NCBI RefSeq assembly: GCF_026151205.1
Contig: NC_087082.1
Coordinates: 818,501-882,500, forward strand
Length of the DNA: 64,000 bases
Direction: 5' to 3'
Source of the DNA: Bolinopsis microptera
Taxonomy: Eukaryota; Ctenophora; Tentaculata; Lobata; Bolinopsidae
Each line of letters starts with the position of its first letter. Positions within the stretch are counted from its first letter, which is position 1. Below, in pieces: positions 53,265 to 64,000 of the stretch. Made by a program: the position numbers and the translations under genes. The notes under the pieces were generated by a model, which ran no database searches, was not told the DNA's origin, and worked only from the letters and a program-made list of their open reading frames with translations.

Positions 53265-53612
53265 ATGGGACAGAGATTGGGACAATTATATGATTTAGCA
53301 ATTTTATTCGGGATTTTGACTCCCAGTATCTCAATTTGGTTTCATACCATCATCAATTAACTAACTTATTGGTTTCTGGGCAAAACGTTCATCCAATCTG
53401 TCAAATTTGGGTTCAGAAAATTTCATATTTGAAAATGGGACAGCATTTTGAAAATACAACTTTTCGTTTTGTTAAGCTTTCTGCTGTGGGCTTCCTCCGA
53501 CCGAAATCAAACTTTCACCACCTCGATCGTGTCATTTGCCATCTTTAGTTGACATACTAATTGGTTGCAGGTGAAAAAATCAGTCAAAACTGTAAAATTT
53601 CGGTCATTATCC
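53265..53612 (-). repeat. One inverted 366-bp unit within the left arm
   Basis: Reverse complement of the neighbouring units, making a local palindrome centred near 53260. Confidence 0.9.
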
Positions 53613-56600
53613 CGAATAGAATTGCAAAATCATATAATTGAAAGCAACATGGACTGGAGATCCGAAAGTCCGGCCGCGATTTGTTTTTGGATAATTCGAA
53701 AAAGGTGAAAGATATTTCATCTGTAAAAAGGTTTCAAAAGCTTTAAAATAGAAAGATTTCATGATTGATTCTGAATTGCCTTACCTAGCAGGAACCCGTC
53801 TAACCCTAAAATGGTGTCAAGACTCAAGAGACTAAAACAATTATTACCTATTTAATTCGCGTTTTTGACACCACTTGGGGTAACAAATTTTGGGCTCTAA
53901 AACTCCTATTTCTTGGCCAATTTTTTATTGTTTCATGCTGATTTGGAGGCCATTAAAGCATTTGACCCAGTCAAAAAAGTTTCAGTTGTATATCTTTGAC
54001 GGTTTTTGCAGAAATTCGCGTTAAATTTGATGCCGTGGTGTCAGTAAAATGGCACGGATAAATATATATATATATCGTCTCGCTTTATATATAGTAAGAT
54101 AAATGACGAGCGGCCGGTGTGTGTATTTTTCTGACTTAAATTGTAACAATCTCATAGTCATAGGCCAGAGCAGAGGTTCCCTCGCTTTAAAAATGCTGTT
54201 CAAAGTTCAAACCCTCAACGTCTTCTCTGTGAAACCTGCCAAATTGTATAATCTTCTGCTTAAGCCCTAGGATCACACTAGCCCAGAGCATGACACGAGC
54301 AAACTGTAAACTTACGTTTATGAGGCGAAATTCACAAATATCCGGAAAGGTCCCTGCAACACAGTCGTCTTTTTTAACCACAAATTCTGCATTTGATTTA
54401 TTCGTCATATCGCGCGCGTTCGTGTTCCCGAGCCTGTCCCCTTATTCTCTCAGAACACCTCGGGTACACTTGTTCGTCCAAGTACCTAGTGGTAGACACT
54501 TTGACAGTCATCACACTGTTATGGATTTGGCACAGTTGACATGAAAACTTTTTCTTATCAGTCATTATCATGTCACCCATCACAACATTTTGAACTTCGA
54601 TAGTACCTCACATGAATTTATCGACAGTTAACTCTATTTCACTACGACATACTTAACTTTGTCACACAGTATCATATTTTCATTAGACACCTACATTTTG
54701 AGAATCATTTAATTTTCGAATGGAATTTTACCGAATTAAAACCGAGTGTGTGTGTTTGAGCGATTTGTACAACATTTCTGTAATGTTTCAAATTATATTC
54801 AAATGTTCTAAAAAATGTTCTATCATCACCTCAGAAAGTATAGTTATAATATTTAAATACTATAATTATAAGGGCAACCACCTTTTGAGTTTCAACTTTC
54901 AATATACGTTTAAAAGACAGTTTCTTAAAACGAGATAATGTCTAAAAGAAATAACGATGCTTATGAATTTGTTCAGCTGCGTATGTAGTTGTACGGTAAT
55001 GTAATAAATAATACCTTGACTGTTGACTTTGAGTGCTACCCGCGACAATTCCCGACGCTTTAGCGGAGGGATCGCGGGGCACGAAACTAAGCCAAGATAT
55101 TATTTATTATTATATTATTACACGAGAATATGGTGCCTCTTTTCTAAAACCCTGTTAACTAATTATTTGACGGTTCTTCTACCGATCATAGCCCTAAAAT
55201 ATGTTGTTTTGAAAAACTAGCTAATACCTGAGGCACTTATTGGGAAATGAGGTTAATTCTGTCACATTATATTATGGAATTTGAAATTTTCGGTGAATTG
55301 TCGAAATCATTTATATCTGATTTTGGTTTGAAAAGCAGGAAAACTCTATATAAGGACGATAAAGTTGATTCAAGTTAAGGGCAGTTAATGCGAACATTGT
55401 CAAAAAATTATACGAAATCGTTATTAGGTTAAATTTCGAAACAATGATAACCAAACCTCGATTAGAATCAATATTCTTCCAGAAATGATTGGAAGGTTAT
55501 TAATATTATTCAGAAAATCGAAACTTAAGTTTAACAATGTTGAGGTTAATTTTAGTTACCGAAATGTGACAAAATTCACTTTTCCTGCCCCAACAGTAAA
55601 AAATTCAATTCAAAATATGATAAGGAGAGTTTGATGTGAAAGAAAATGTATCTAACTTTTACAATAACTTATGTGACGAAATTTACATTTCTTGCCCCTA
55701 TCACATTTCTGTAAGGATCTTTTTGAAACAGTAAGCGTGACCAAAAAGATAAAATTAAAAACGTTAGAAAGTTTATAGCAGGAGGATTTGTATATAAATC
55801 GAAGATCCGACTAGAAACGATTTCATTTTCATTGTCTTTTCAAACTATAATTTGGTTTTGATTAATTCGGAATTTGCAGTACTTAGTAAAGTGTACGTGT
55901 TTAAACTAACCTTATTGTTCAACAAAATCGTTCTAATTAAGAATGAATTGAAGACAAGTTTATTCCCAAATAACCTCAACATTGTTAAACTTGAGTTTCA
56001 ATTTTCTGAATAATATTAATAACCTACCAATAATTTCTGGAAGAATATTGAATTCTAATCGAGGTTTGGTTATCATTGTTTCGAAATTTAACCTAATAAC
56101 GATTTCGTATAATTTTTTGACAATGTTCGCATTAACTGCCCTTAACTTGAATCAACTGTATCGTCCTTATATAGAGTTTTCCTGCTTTTCAAACCAAAAT
56201 CAGATATAAATGATTTCGGCAATTCAGCTAAAATTTCAAATTCCATAATATAATGTGACAGAATTTACCTCATTTCCCAATAAGTGCCTCAGGTATTAGC
56301 TAGTTTTTCAAAACAACATATTTTAGGGCTATGATCGGTAGAAGAACCATCAAATAATGAGTTATAAGGGTTTTAGAAAAGAGGTACCATATTCTCGTGT
56401 AATAATATAATAATAAATAATACCCTGGCTTAGTTTCGTGCCCCGCGATCCCTCCGCTAAAGCGTCGGGAATTGTCGCGGGTAGCACTCAACAGTTAACA
56501 GCCAAGGTATTATTTATTACATTACCGTACAACTACATAATCAGCCGAACAAATTCATAGGCATCGTTATTTCTTTTAGACATTTTCTCGATTTAAGAAA

Positions 56601-56837
56601 CTGTCTTTTAAACGTATATTGAAAGTTCAAACTCAAAAGGGGGCCCTCATAATTATAGTATTCAAATACTATATAACTATAATTACTGAGGTGATGATAT
56701 GACGAATAAATCAAATGCAGAATTTGTTGTTAAAACAGACGACTGTGTTGCAGGGACCTTTCCGGATATTTGTGAATTTCGCCTCATAAACGTAAGTTCG
56801 TGTGATGCTCTGAAATGGAATACAGTGTTTAAAGTGT

Positions 56838-58210
56838 GATAAAAAAACTGAAAATGGGACAGAGATTGGGACAATATGATTTTGCAATTCTATTCGGGAT
56901 TTTGACTCCCAGTATCTCAATTTGGTTTCATACCATCATCAATTAACTAACTAATTGGTTTCTGGGCTAAAACTTCATCCAATCTGTCAAATTTGGGTTA
57001 AGAAAATTACATATTTGAAAATGGGACAGCATTTTGAAAATTCAACTTTTCGTTTTGTTAAGCTTTCTGTTGTGGGCTTCCTCCGACCGAAATCAAACTT
57101 CCACCACCTCAATCGTGTCATTTGCCATCTATAGTTGACTTACTAATTGGTTGCAGGTGAAAAAATCTGTCAAAACTGTAAAATTTCGGTCCTAGAAATT
57201 TCATCTTCAAAAACTGAAAATGGGACAGAGATTGGGACAATATGATTTTGCAATTCTATTCGGGATTTTGATTCCCAGTACCTCAATTTCGTTTCATACC
57301 ATCATCAATTAACTAACTAATTGGTTTCTGGGCAAAAAGACCATCCAATCTGTCAAATTTGGGTTCAGAAAATTTCATATTTGAAAATGGGACAGCATTT
57401 TGAAAATTCAACTTTTCGTTTTGTTTAGCTTTCTGCTGTGGGCTTCCTCCGACCAAAATCAAACTTCCACCACCTCAATCGTGTTATTTGCCATCTATAG
57501 TTGACTTACTAATTGGTTGCAGGTGAAAAAATCTGTCAAAACTGTAAAATTTCGGTCCTAGAAATTTCATCTTCAAAAACTGAAAATGGGACAGAGATTG
57601 GGACAATATGATTTTACAATTCTTTTCGGGATTTTGACTCCCAGTACCTCAATTTCGTTTTATATTATCATCAATTAACTAACAAATTGGTTTCTGGGTA
57701 AAAAGTTCATCCAATCTGTCAAATTTGGGTTCAGAAAATTTCATATTTGAAAATGGGATAGCATTTTGAAAATACAACTTTTCGTTTTGTTAAGCTTTCT
57801 GCTGTGGGCTTCCTCCGACCGAAATCAAACTTCCACCACCTCAATCGTGTCATTTGCCATCTATAGTTGACTTACTAATTGGTTGCAGGTGAAAAAATCT
57901 GTCAAAACTGTAAAATTTCGGTCCTAGAAATTTCATCTTCAAAAACTGAAAATGGGACAGAGATTGGGACAATATGATTTTGCAATTCTATTCGGGATTT
58001 TGATTCCCAGTACCTCAATTTCGTTTCATACCATCATCAATTAACTAACTAATTGGTTTCTGGGCAAAAAGTTCATCCAATCTGTCAAATTTGGGTTCAG
58101 AAAATTTCATATTTGAAAATGGGACAGTATTTTGAAAATACTACTTTTCGTTTTGTTAAGCTTTCTGCTGTGGGCTTCCTCCGACCGAAATCAAACTTCC
58201 ACCACCTCAA
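56838..58210 (-). repeat. 366-bp tandem repeat, right array (inverted)
   Basis: The marker ATCTATAGTTGAC recurs at 366-bp spacing (about 57130, 57496 and 57862). Close to four units, all inverted relative to 52022-53260. Confidence 0.92.
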
Positions 58211-58683
58211 AAATCAGTCACAACTGTAATTTTTCAATTGACTTTATCACAACTCTGTGATTATAGCCTAATTGGGGTGAAGGTCAGATCTTTCTCAGGT
58301 TTGCTTGCTATATTGGATTTCTTAGCTTCAGTGTCTCATCAGCAAGAAGGCAGAACTTCCCTTTCAAAAAGAACATTGTAACAATCATAAAAAATTTACT
58401 TCACTTTAATATACTGCAAAATATACCTCGTATACGAAATTATACCAGCGCTGGATATGCCAATTATTGCGGGTCATCTTTATGGCATCACTTATAAAGC
58501 TTGATGATTTTCCTATTTCAGGGAGGGACCCTGGCGTTGGTTAGTTTCTGCGGCATCTTGCTGAATGTCATCGTCATGTTTGTCATAATCGGACAAAAGG
58601 TTCACCTGAGTAACCAGGTGATTCTACTGTTTAATAATAGTTAATACTTTCTAATAAAGCATCCCACGACCAGCTAAATGGTA

Positions 58684-59192
58684 TAGCTGCTTACAATACT
58701 GACCATATAATGCTTACAATACTTACAATACTTACAATATAATGCTTACAATACTTACAATACTGACCATATAATGCTTACAATACTTACAATACTTACA
58801 ATATAATGCTTACAATACTTACAATACTGACCATATAATGCTTACAATACTTACAATACTGACCATATAATGCTTACAATACTTACAATACTGACCATAT
58901 AATGCTTACAATACTTACAATACTGACCATATAATGCTTACAATACTTACAATACTGACTATATAATGCTTACAATACTTACAATACTGACCATATAATG
59001 CTTACAATACTTACAATACTGACCATATAATGCTTACAATACTTACAATACTGACCATATAATGCTTACAATACTTACAATACTGACCATATAATGATTA
59101 CAATACTTACAATACTGACCATATAATGCTTACAATACTTACAATACAGACCATATAATGCTTACAATACTTACAATACTGACTATATAATG
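58684..59192 (+). repeat. 32-bp minisatellite, block 3
   Basis: About fifteen units of TTACAATACTGACCATATAA plus TGCTTACAATAC, in the opposite orientation to blocks 1 and 2. Ends at the LINE E 3' junction. Confidence 0.95.
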
Positions 59193-59562
59193 AAAAAACG
59201 AAACGAAACGAAACACTGTATTTACTACCCCGCTACTATGCGACAAAGATATTGTATAAAGTTAACTAAATAATTTACACAATACGGTGCCCATGTCTGA
59301 GCGGCTCTCCTCAAATAACTTTCTCTCCTCCTCGGAGCAGAAAGTTAAAAACAAAACACGGGTCTCATAAATCAAAAAATACTAAATAATGTTAAAGAGA
59401 TCATATCAGATTAACTGTCGCAAAAAATGGTTAAAGTATACATATTACATAATTGATTTTATTGACACACCGATAAAAACCAGAAAAACAAGAAGTGGAT
59501 ACTCGGAAAACAAAAAATAACACAAAAAAAGACTAGAAGCCACAAAAAATAGCTTAACCAGG

Positions 59563-62517
59563 CTATAGTTGATCATACAAATAGTTCTTTAACTTACCCT
59601 TAAAAGAGACAATATTGTCGATATTACGGACATTAAGAGGGAGAGAGTTCCATGATTCAGGTGCATAGTTGCTGAACCGCCTGCTAGTTGCCTTCAATTT
59701 AGAGAACTTAGGTATCTTCATAAGAAGGTTGCATGCTGTTTTTGTTCTGGTTTCTTTGACAGCCTTATCATCTCTGTTCATTTGAACCAACTCTTGGAGG
59801 TACATTGGTGCCAATCCATGGGTCACTTTGAAACAGATGAGACACACTTTGAAAAATATCCTCTTTTCAACAGGGAGAATATGAGCTTTCTTGTAGAAAG
59901 GAGACAAGTCAGTATTTCTGTCATAGATGTCGTAAATGAAACGTATCCCTGCATTTAGAACAGATTGCAGCTTCTTCACTCTAGTCTTTGAAAGATTCAT
60001 GTAGAGGGCATTACAATAGTCCAGCTTTGATATGATCAGTTGTTTGACCAGCATGAGCTTAACTCTCTCATCTAGATACTTTCTGATAGTTCTAAGATTG
60101 TTCATTGTCCAGGAACAGTTCTTCCTAACGTTGTTAATCTGCCTTTCCATGTTGAGAGATTCATCTAGTAACACTCCAAGACTCTTCCAGGTATCGTTTT
60201 TGCATACAGTTGGTGTAATAATGGTGTCACCAAACTTTATTGTTATTTCAAGGTCAAACTTCTTCAGTACCAAAGGCTTTCCAATGACTAACAATTCTGT
60301 CTTGCTCTCATTCAGTTTCATGAAATTATTAACCATCCATACTTTGATTTCAGACAGACAGTCATTGATCCTACTAGTGACATTCTGCAGCTCCATGGGT
60401 CTCATCGGGTGGAAAGCTATATAAAGTTGTGAGTCATCTGCATAAAGCTGAATATCGAGACCATACTTTCTAGCTATTTCCTGGAGCAGCTTAATGTATA
60501 AGATGAACAGGATCGGTCCCAATAGAGAGCCCTGGGGTACCCCAAACAACAGACACAGGAAGTCAGATAATGAGTCATCTACCTTAACCTTGAAAAACCT
60601 GCCTGAGAGGTATGAACTAAACCATTTCAATGCAGAGTCCTTAATACCAAAATCTTTTGCCAGCTTCTTAAGAAGGATTGTATGATCAATCGTGTCAAAA
60701 GCAGCAGAGAGATCAAGTAGGACTACAATCACAATGTTGTTCTTCTGCACTTCCTTAAGAATATCGTCTGCCATCCTGACCATCAGGGTTTCACAACTGT
60801 GGTTCGCTCTGTATCCAGACTGAACTGGGCAATGCAGACTGTTTAAATGTAAGTGATTGTTTAACTGCTCAAGTACAATCTTTTCAATCAGTTTAGACAT
60901 AACTGCAAGATTTGAGACTGGTCTGTAATTCTTCAGAATATCTGGATCAGCATTCTTCTTCTTGATAGTGGGCTTGACCAGTGCAGTCTTCATCTCGGCT
61001 GGAAACACACCTTGCAACATAGAACCGTTTATTATGTGCAGGAGGATCGGTGCCAACTCCTGAGAGCATTTCTTCAACATGAAAGTTGGAATAGGGTCAA
61101 GACTACAAAACTTGTTAGACATCTTAGAAATGGTGTGTAACAGGTGCTGCCTAGTGATGGAGTGAAATTTATCAAATGATGGCCCTGAATAGGTGCTTTC
61201 AAGATTCTCTGACGATGACAAGTTCCCTCCGATATGACTTCCTTCTTCTTCTATCCCAAGTCTGATATCATTCACTTTATCCGCAAAGAAAACTTTAAAA
61301 CTTTCTGCCAGTTTTTTAGTGTCATTACCATGTGGCCTTTCTTGGGTAGTTTCACCCGTGAGTCTATAAACTTTCTTGTACAGAGCCTTCGTATCTCCCG
61401 CAGAGGCTAAGAGGGCTTTTCTATTGTAAGTAATCCTCTTCTGTCGCTCAATGACAATAAATTTGTTCCTGAGGTTGACAAAAATATCCTTCTGTCCCTT
61501 GCCTTTCCTCCAGGCTCTCTCAGCTGCTCTCCTCTGCCTCTGTAAAGCTTTCAGATCCTGATCCATCCAAGGTTTACCTTTGTCTTCACTCTTCATCTCC
61601 TTACTGATCACAGGACAGTGCTTGTCCATAAGTTCCAATAGAATACTATTGTACATCTTAACTGACTCATCAAGACTCTCAGAGCACCAAGCATCTCTTT
61701 TACAGAGATCAGAAACCAAAATATCTGCTTTAAAATCCTCAACCACAATACTTTTAAAATCACGGTAGTTCATCACCCTAGTATCATTCAAAGAGGTCTT
61801 CAGGCTCACAGACACTACAAATTTAACAAGAAAATGATCTGATCTAGTCCCAGATTCCACAATGTTAATAGAAGTTATAGAGTCTTTAAAGACTTTGGTC
61901 GTTATCACGAGGTCAAGAGTTCCTCCTTGATTGTGAGTTCTTTCTAGTGGTACACATTGGATGAAACCAAGCTGATCAAGAAGGGAAAGAAACTTTGCGG
62001 GGTAAAGATCTTTAGGTCTTTCAACATGTAAATTAAAATCCCCTGCAATCACCGGGGTTCCTGGCTTACCGGACAAATCACACAGGTATTCACTGAATTC
62101 TTCCAAGAAGTGGCACTCAGTGTACCTGGCCTTTTTGGTGTAAGGCGGTCTATACACATCAATAAGTCTGATTATCCCACTATTTGTTTCAAGTACAACT
62201 TCCATGACTTGGTAAGACTTGTACTTCTTGACTCTACCGTTGCTTTTCAACTTAAGGTTCTTATTGAAAATTATACCTATTCCTCCGCCACTACGATGCT
62301 TCCTTGGGTTGGATAAAATACCCCAACCAAAATCTCGTATCTCTTGTAGCTTTGCAGTATCTGCTTCCTTAAGAAAAGTCTCTTGAAGAAAACAGATATC
62401 AACCCCCTCATCAGTTAGGTGCTCAAGAACCTCTACTGTCTTGTTCACTAGACGATTAACATTAAACGTGGCTAAGACTAGTTTATCCCAAGCTCTCTTT
62501 GTCGAATCTTTGCCCAC
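59563..62517 (-). CDS. LINE E ORF2: AP-type endonuclease and reverse transcriptase
   Basis: 984 residues without breaks. The endonuclease starts at LATFNVNRL (about 15) and shows CFLQETFL, VYRPPYTKK, AGDFNLHVE and SGTRSDHFLV. RT shows NYRPVSNLAVMSKLIEK, LLDLSAAFDTIDH, GVPQGSLLGPILFILY and catalytic LYADDSQLY. The C-terminal region (YAPESWNSLPLNVRN) is typical of CR1/L2-group LINEs. The start overlaps the ORF1 end by 40 nt in another frame. It has no PHD finger and is clearly a different family from LINE A. Confidence 0.9.
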   Translation of the reverse strand: MGKDSTKRAWDKLVLATFNVNRLVNKTVEVLEHLTDEGVDICFLQETFLKEADTAKLQEIRDFGWGILSNPRKHRSGGGIGIIFNKNLKLKSNGRVKKYKSYQVMEVVLETNSGIIRLIDVYRPPYTKKARYTECHFLEEFSEYLCDLSGKPGTPVIAGDFNLHVERPKDLYPAKFLSLLDQLGFIQCVPLERTHNQGGTLDLVITTKVFKDSITSINIVESGTRSDHFLVKFVVSVSLKTSLNDTRVMNYRDFKSIVVEDFKADILVSDLCKRDAWCSESLDESVKMYNSILLELMDKHCPVISKEMKSEDKGKPWMDQDLKALQRQRRAAERAWRKGKGQKDIFVNLRNKFIVIERQKRITYNRKALLASAGDTKALYKKVYRLTGETTQERPHGNDTKKLAESFKVFFADKVNDIRLGIEEEGSHIGGNLSSSENLESTYSGPSFDKFHSITRQHLLHTISKMSNKFCSLDPIPTFMLKKCSQELAPILLHIINGSMLQGVFPAEMKTALVKPTIKKKNADPDILKNYRPVSNLAVMSKLIEKIVLEQLNNHLHLNSLHCPVQSGYRANHSCETLMVRMADDILKEVQKNNIVIVVLLDLSAAFDTIDHTILLKKLAKDFGIKDSALKWFSSYLSGRFFKVKVDDSLSDFLCLLFGVPQGSLLGPILFILYIKLLQEIARKYGLDIQLYADDSQLYIAFHPMRPMELQNVTSRINDCLSEIKVWMVNNFMKLNESKTELLVIGKPLVLKKFDLEITIKFGDTIITPTVCKNDTWKSLGVLLDESLNMERQINNVRKNCSWTMNNLRTIRKYLDERVKLMLVKQLIISKLDYCNALYMNLSKTRVKKLQSVLNAGIRFIYDIYDRNTDLSPFYKKAHILPVEKRIFFKVCLICFKVTHGLAPMYLQELVQMNRDDKAVKETRTKTACNLLMKIPKFSKLKATSRRFSNYAPESWNSLPLNVRNIDNIVSFKGKLKNYLYDQL

Positions 62518-63695
62518 TGGAGATAAGAGTTTTTTGATGTTTCACATCCGCTCGTTCTGGCCATGATATAACTCTGCTCTCTCACATAAGATGGGCATAA
62601 TCTGTCAGCTGCAGAATGTGTCTTGCATTTATCTTTGACATTCTTGTCTTTACTGTTGCTGCAGTTCGTACACTTGATACTAGATCTTCGGCCCGCCGTT
62701 TTCTTCTCACAATCTTTCGATTTGTGGGCACCTGCACAGTAGAAGCACACTGGGTCGGCATTATACTTCTTACACTTACAGTAATCACTGCCACTCATGT
62801 GTCCGAAGCTCTGACAGTCAAAGCACTGGATTACATGATACCTATCCTTAACTTTATACTGTCCAAGATCAGCGTGTACAAAGTCACCTGACTCCCTTAT
62901 AGACTGCCTGATTTTCACTGACACTTGTAGGCATGCCCAGGTCTTGTTTTTCTCCAGGAAAATAACCTTGAAAGTGTTGTTCTCATCTTCAACTAAACTC
63001 TTAATGGAACTGTTCTTATCAAGGATGCTCTGGCGCAATTCTTCGGATGACTCAAAATCTCCCTTGAGATCATACATAGTAAGCTTAGGTTCAAGCATTG
63101 TCACGGTGTGGGATTTTGCAGACACTTTGTAGTCCACACTAAGAGCATCTTTAGCTTTCTCCATAAGTTCCTTGTTCTTGAATATTAACCTTGCTGTGCC
63201 TTCTTTGACACCTGAGACCCCTTTAATAGGGATGCTGGGCAGTATTGATGCGACATGTTTCTTCACCTTTGAGGACCAGAGTTCTTCTGTTATCTTATCT
63301 GCCTCATTCTGCCCTTCCAGAGTTAAAGTATGAGTCTCACTGGGTCCGAGATTGGTCTTAATCTCAGGTATAATATCTGGACCACCTTTATTGTGCTCAA
63401 TGAGAATTTGTCTAAATTGTGCTAGCTCCTTTCTCACTATATCTAGTGCCTCGGTAGCTGTCCCTTCCTGTGGTGCAGGTGTGTCTAGTTTAGACTTGGT
63501 CTTCAGTAGTGACAGGGCCCTCTTACTGAAACTGTATAGTTCCTTTATAACTTCAAACATATCCGGCTTGCTATTCCCTGTGGGTAAGTCTAAAGAATCT
63601 GCAATTATAGTATCCAACTTCTTCTTACCTTTTAAACTGTCGTTTAACGTTTCTAACTCCTTTTCCATCTTGTCATAGACATCAGTGATAACCAT
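62478..63695 (-). CDS. LINE E ORF1: zinc-knuckle nucleic-acid-binding protein
   Basis: 405 residues. The N-terminal third has helical, charged sequence. The C-terminus has three zinc-knuckle-like clusters: C291/C294/H299, C317/C320/H324/C329 and C342/C345 with H360/C367. This is the usual RNA-binding arrangement of LINE ORF1 proteins and takes the place of the PHD/esterase protein of LINE A. No break is seen. Confidence 0.85.
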   Translation of the reverse strand: MVITDVYDKMEKELETLNDSLKGKKKLDTIIADSLDLPTGNSKPDMFEVIKELYSFSKRALSLLKTKSKLDTPAPQEGTATEALDIVRKELAQFRQILIEHNKGGPDIIPEIKTNLGPSETHTLTLEGQNEADKITEELWSSKVKKHVASILPSIPIKGVSGVKEGTARLIFKNKELMEKAKDALSVDYKVSAKSHTVTMLEPKLTMYDLKGDFESSEELRQSILDKNSSIKSLVEDENNTFKVIFLEKNKTWACLQVSVKIRQSIRESGDFVHADLGQYKVKDRYHVIQCFDCQSFGHMSGSDYCKCKKYNADPVCFYCAGAHKSKDCEKKTAGRRSSIKCTNCSNSKDKNVKDKCKTHSAADRLCPSYVREQSYIMARTSGCETSKNSYLQWAKIRQRELGIN

Positions 63696-63818
63696 TGCTG
63701 TAAAGGATTTGAGACCTCTCTACTTTAACTCAAACCAAATAAATATAGTGGTAAGTGCTGAAAAGTACTTGATAAACCCACTAAAAGCTGTTGGTCGTCG
63801 TTTAAAACGCAGTAAAAA

Positions 63819-63884
63819 CCTCAAATTATTTGTTATATAGTAGTGTTGAAAGTATTAAAAAATAGTAGTGTTGAAAGTATTAAA
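63819..63884 (-). other. Leader-like motif at the 5' end of LINE E, with partial duplicate
   Basis: 63819-63859 matches the 41-nt motif; 63862-63884 repeats its first 23 nt. The minisatellite begins at 63885. The sequence following the motif inside the element (TTTTTACTGCG) is unrelated to LINE A. Confidence 0.85.
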
Positions 63885-64000
63885 ATGCTTACAATACTTA
63901 CAATACTGACCATATAATGCTTACAATACTTACAATACTGACCATATAATGCTTACAATACTTACTATACTGACCATATACTGACCATATAGATAAATAT
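63885..64000 (+). repeat. 32-bp minisatellite, block 4
   Basis: Continues block 3 in the same orientation after LINE E and runs off the window. Confidence 0.92.

Larger units (their letters stand above)
51468..59192. mobile_element. 7.7-kb fold-back structure with nested inverted repeats
   Basis: Three nested inverted pairs were found. Outer: 51600-52080 with 58210-58680 (for example GGGTCCCTCCCTGAAATAGG at 51750 against 58511). Middle: 366-bp tandem units at 52078-53260 (direct) with 56840-58210 (inverted), plus an extra inverted piece at 53265-53610. Inner: 54290-55490 with 55980-56815, missing about 270 bp on the right. The minisatellite arrays at both ends are also inverted. No convincing frame is present. 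It resembles Foldback-type DNA elements or a nonautonomous derivative. Confidence 0.8.
59193..63884 (-). mobile_element. LINE E: complete two-ORF LINE inserted in the minisatellite
   Basis: Minisatellite sequence resumes on both sides. The 3' end (59193) carries a TTTCG tandem tail, as in CR1/L2-group elements. The 5' end (63819-63884) is the 41-nt leader-like motif, preceded by a 23-nt partial second copy. ATG beside both junctions is a possible 3-bp target duplication. ORF1 and ORF2 are intact, so the copy could be young and potentially active. Confidence 0.88.

Noticed and set aside
55023-56491. Matching 63-65 residue frames on opposite strands
   Set aside because: They are the two arms of the inner inverted repeat, not genes.
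58684-59192. CRISPR array
   Set aside because: Head-to-tail 32-bp units without unique spacers, in animal DNA: a minisatellite.

Overview
This is eukaryotic nuclear DNA, almost certainly from an animal. It holds the 5' half of one conserved intron-bearing host gene, CAND1 (cullin-associated NEDD8-dissociated protein 1), on the + strand: 14 supported exons between 31118 and 40710. Nearly everything else is transposable elements, their nested insertions, tandem repeats and decayed gene copies. The element mix (animal-type Copia, CR1-like LINEs with PHD and esterase domains, an RTE-like LINE, LINEs with a restriction-like endonuclease) fits an early-branching invertebrate such as a cnidarian, but the species is not identified. 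No rRNA gene, intact tRNA gene or prokaryotic operon was seen.

Layout. 1-5300: 3' end of a restriction-endonuclease-type LINE, a small LINE fragment, a cluster of GAA-loop hairpins and a TIR element. 5321-24335: a Copia LTR retrotransposon (minus strand) with apparently identical 310-bp LTRs, a 5-bp TTTAC target duplication and an initiator-Met-type primer site. Two LINEs split it: a 5'-truncated CR1-like copy on + (about 10150-15844) and a full-length relative on - (16499-23964), which cuts gag nine codons after its start. About 25200-29990: another two-ORF CR1-like LINE (-). 31118-40710: CAND1, with an RTE-like LINE in antisense in intron 1, an amplified exon 1/donor array, hairpin clusters, minisatellites and a SINE-like insertion that duplicates the exon 10 acceptor. 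42000-47450: decayed coding sequence (an F-box/LRR copy, then a coiled-coil protein copy). 48300-49800: long pyrimidine tracts. 50150-64000: a 32-bp minisatellite interrupted by a LINE fragment, a 7.7-kb fold-back structure built on 366-bp tandem units, and a complete two-ORF LINE (59193-63884, -).

The most unusual signal is a 41-nt motif. It forms the exact 5' end of two LINE insertions from different families (23924-23964 and 63819-63884, both minus strand) and recurs on + in CAND1 intron 11 (39521-39561). Its fixed ends and its attachment to unrelated sequences suggest a trans-spliced leader captured by retrotransposition. The second striking feature is five copies of the CAND1 exon 1 end with its splice donor, separated by runs of an 8-bp repeat.
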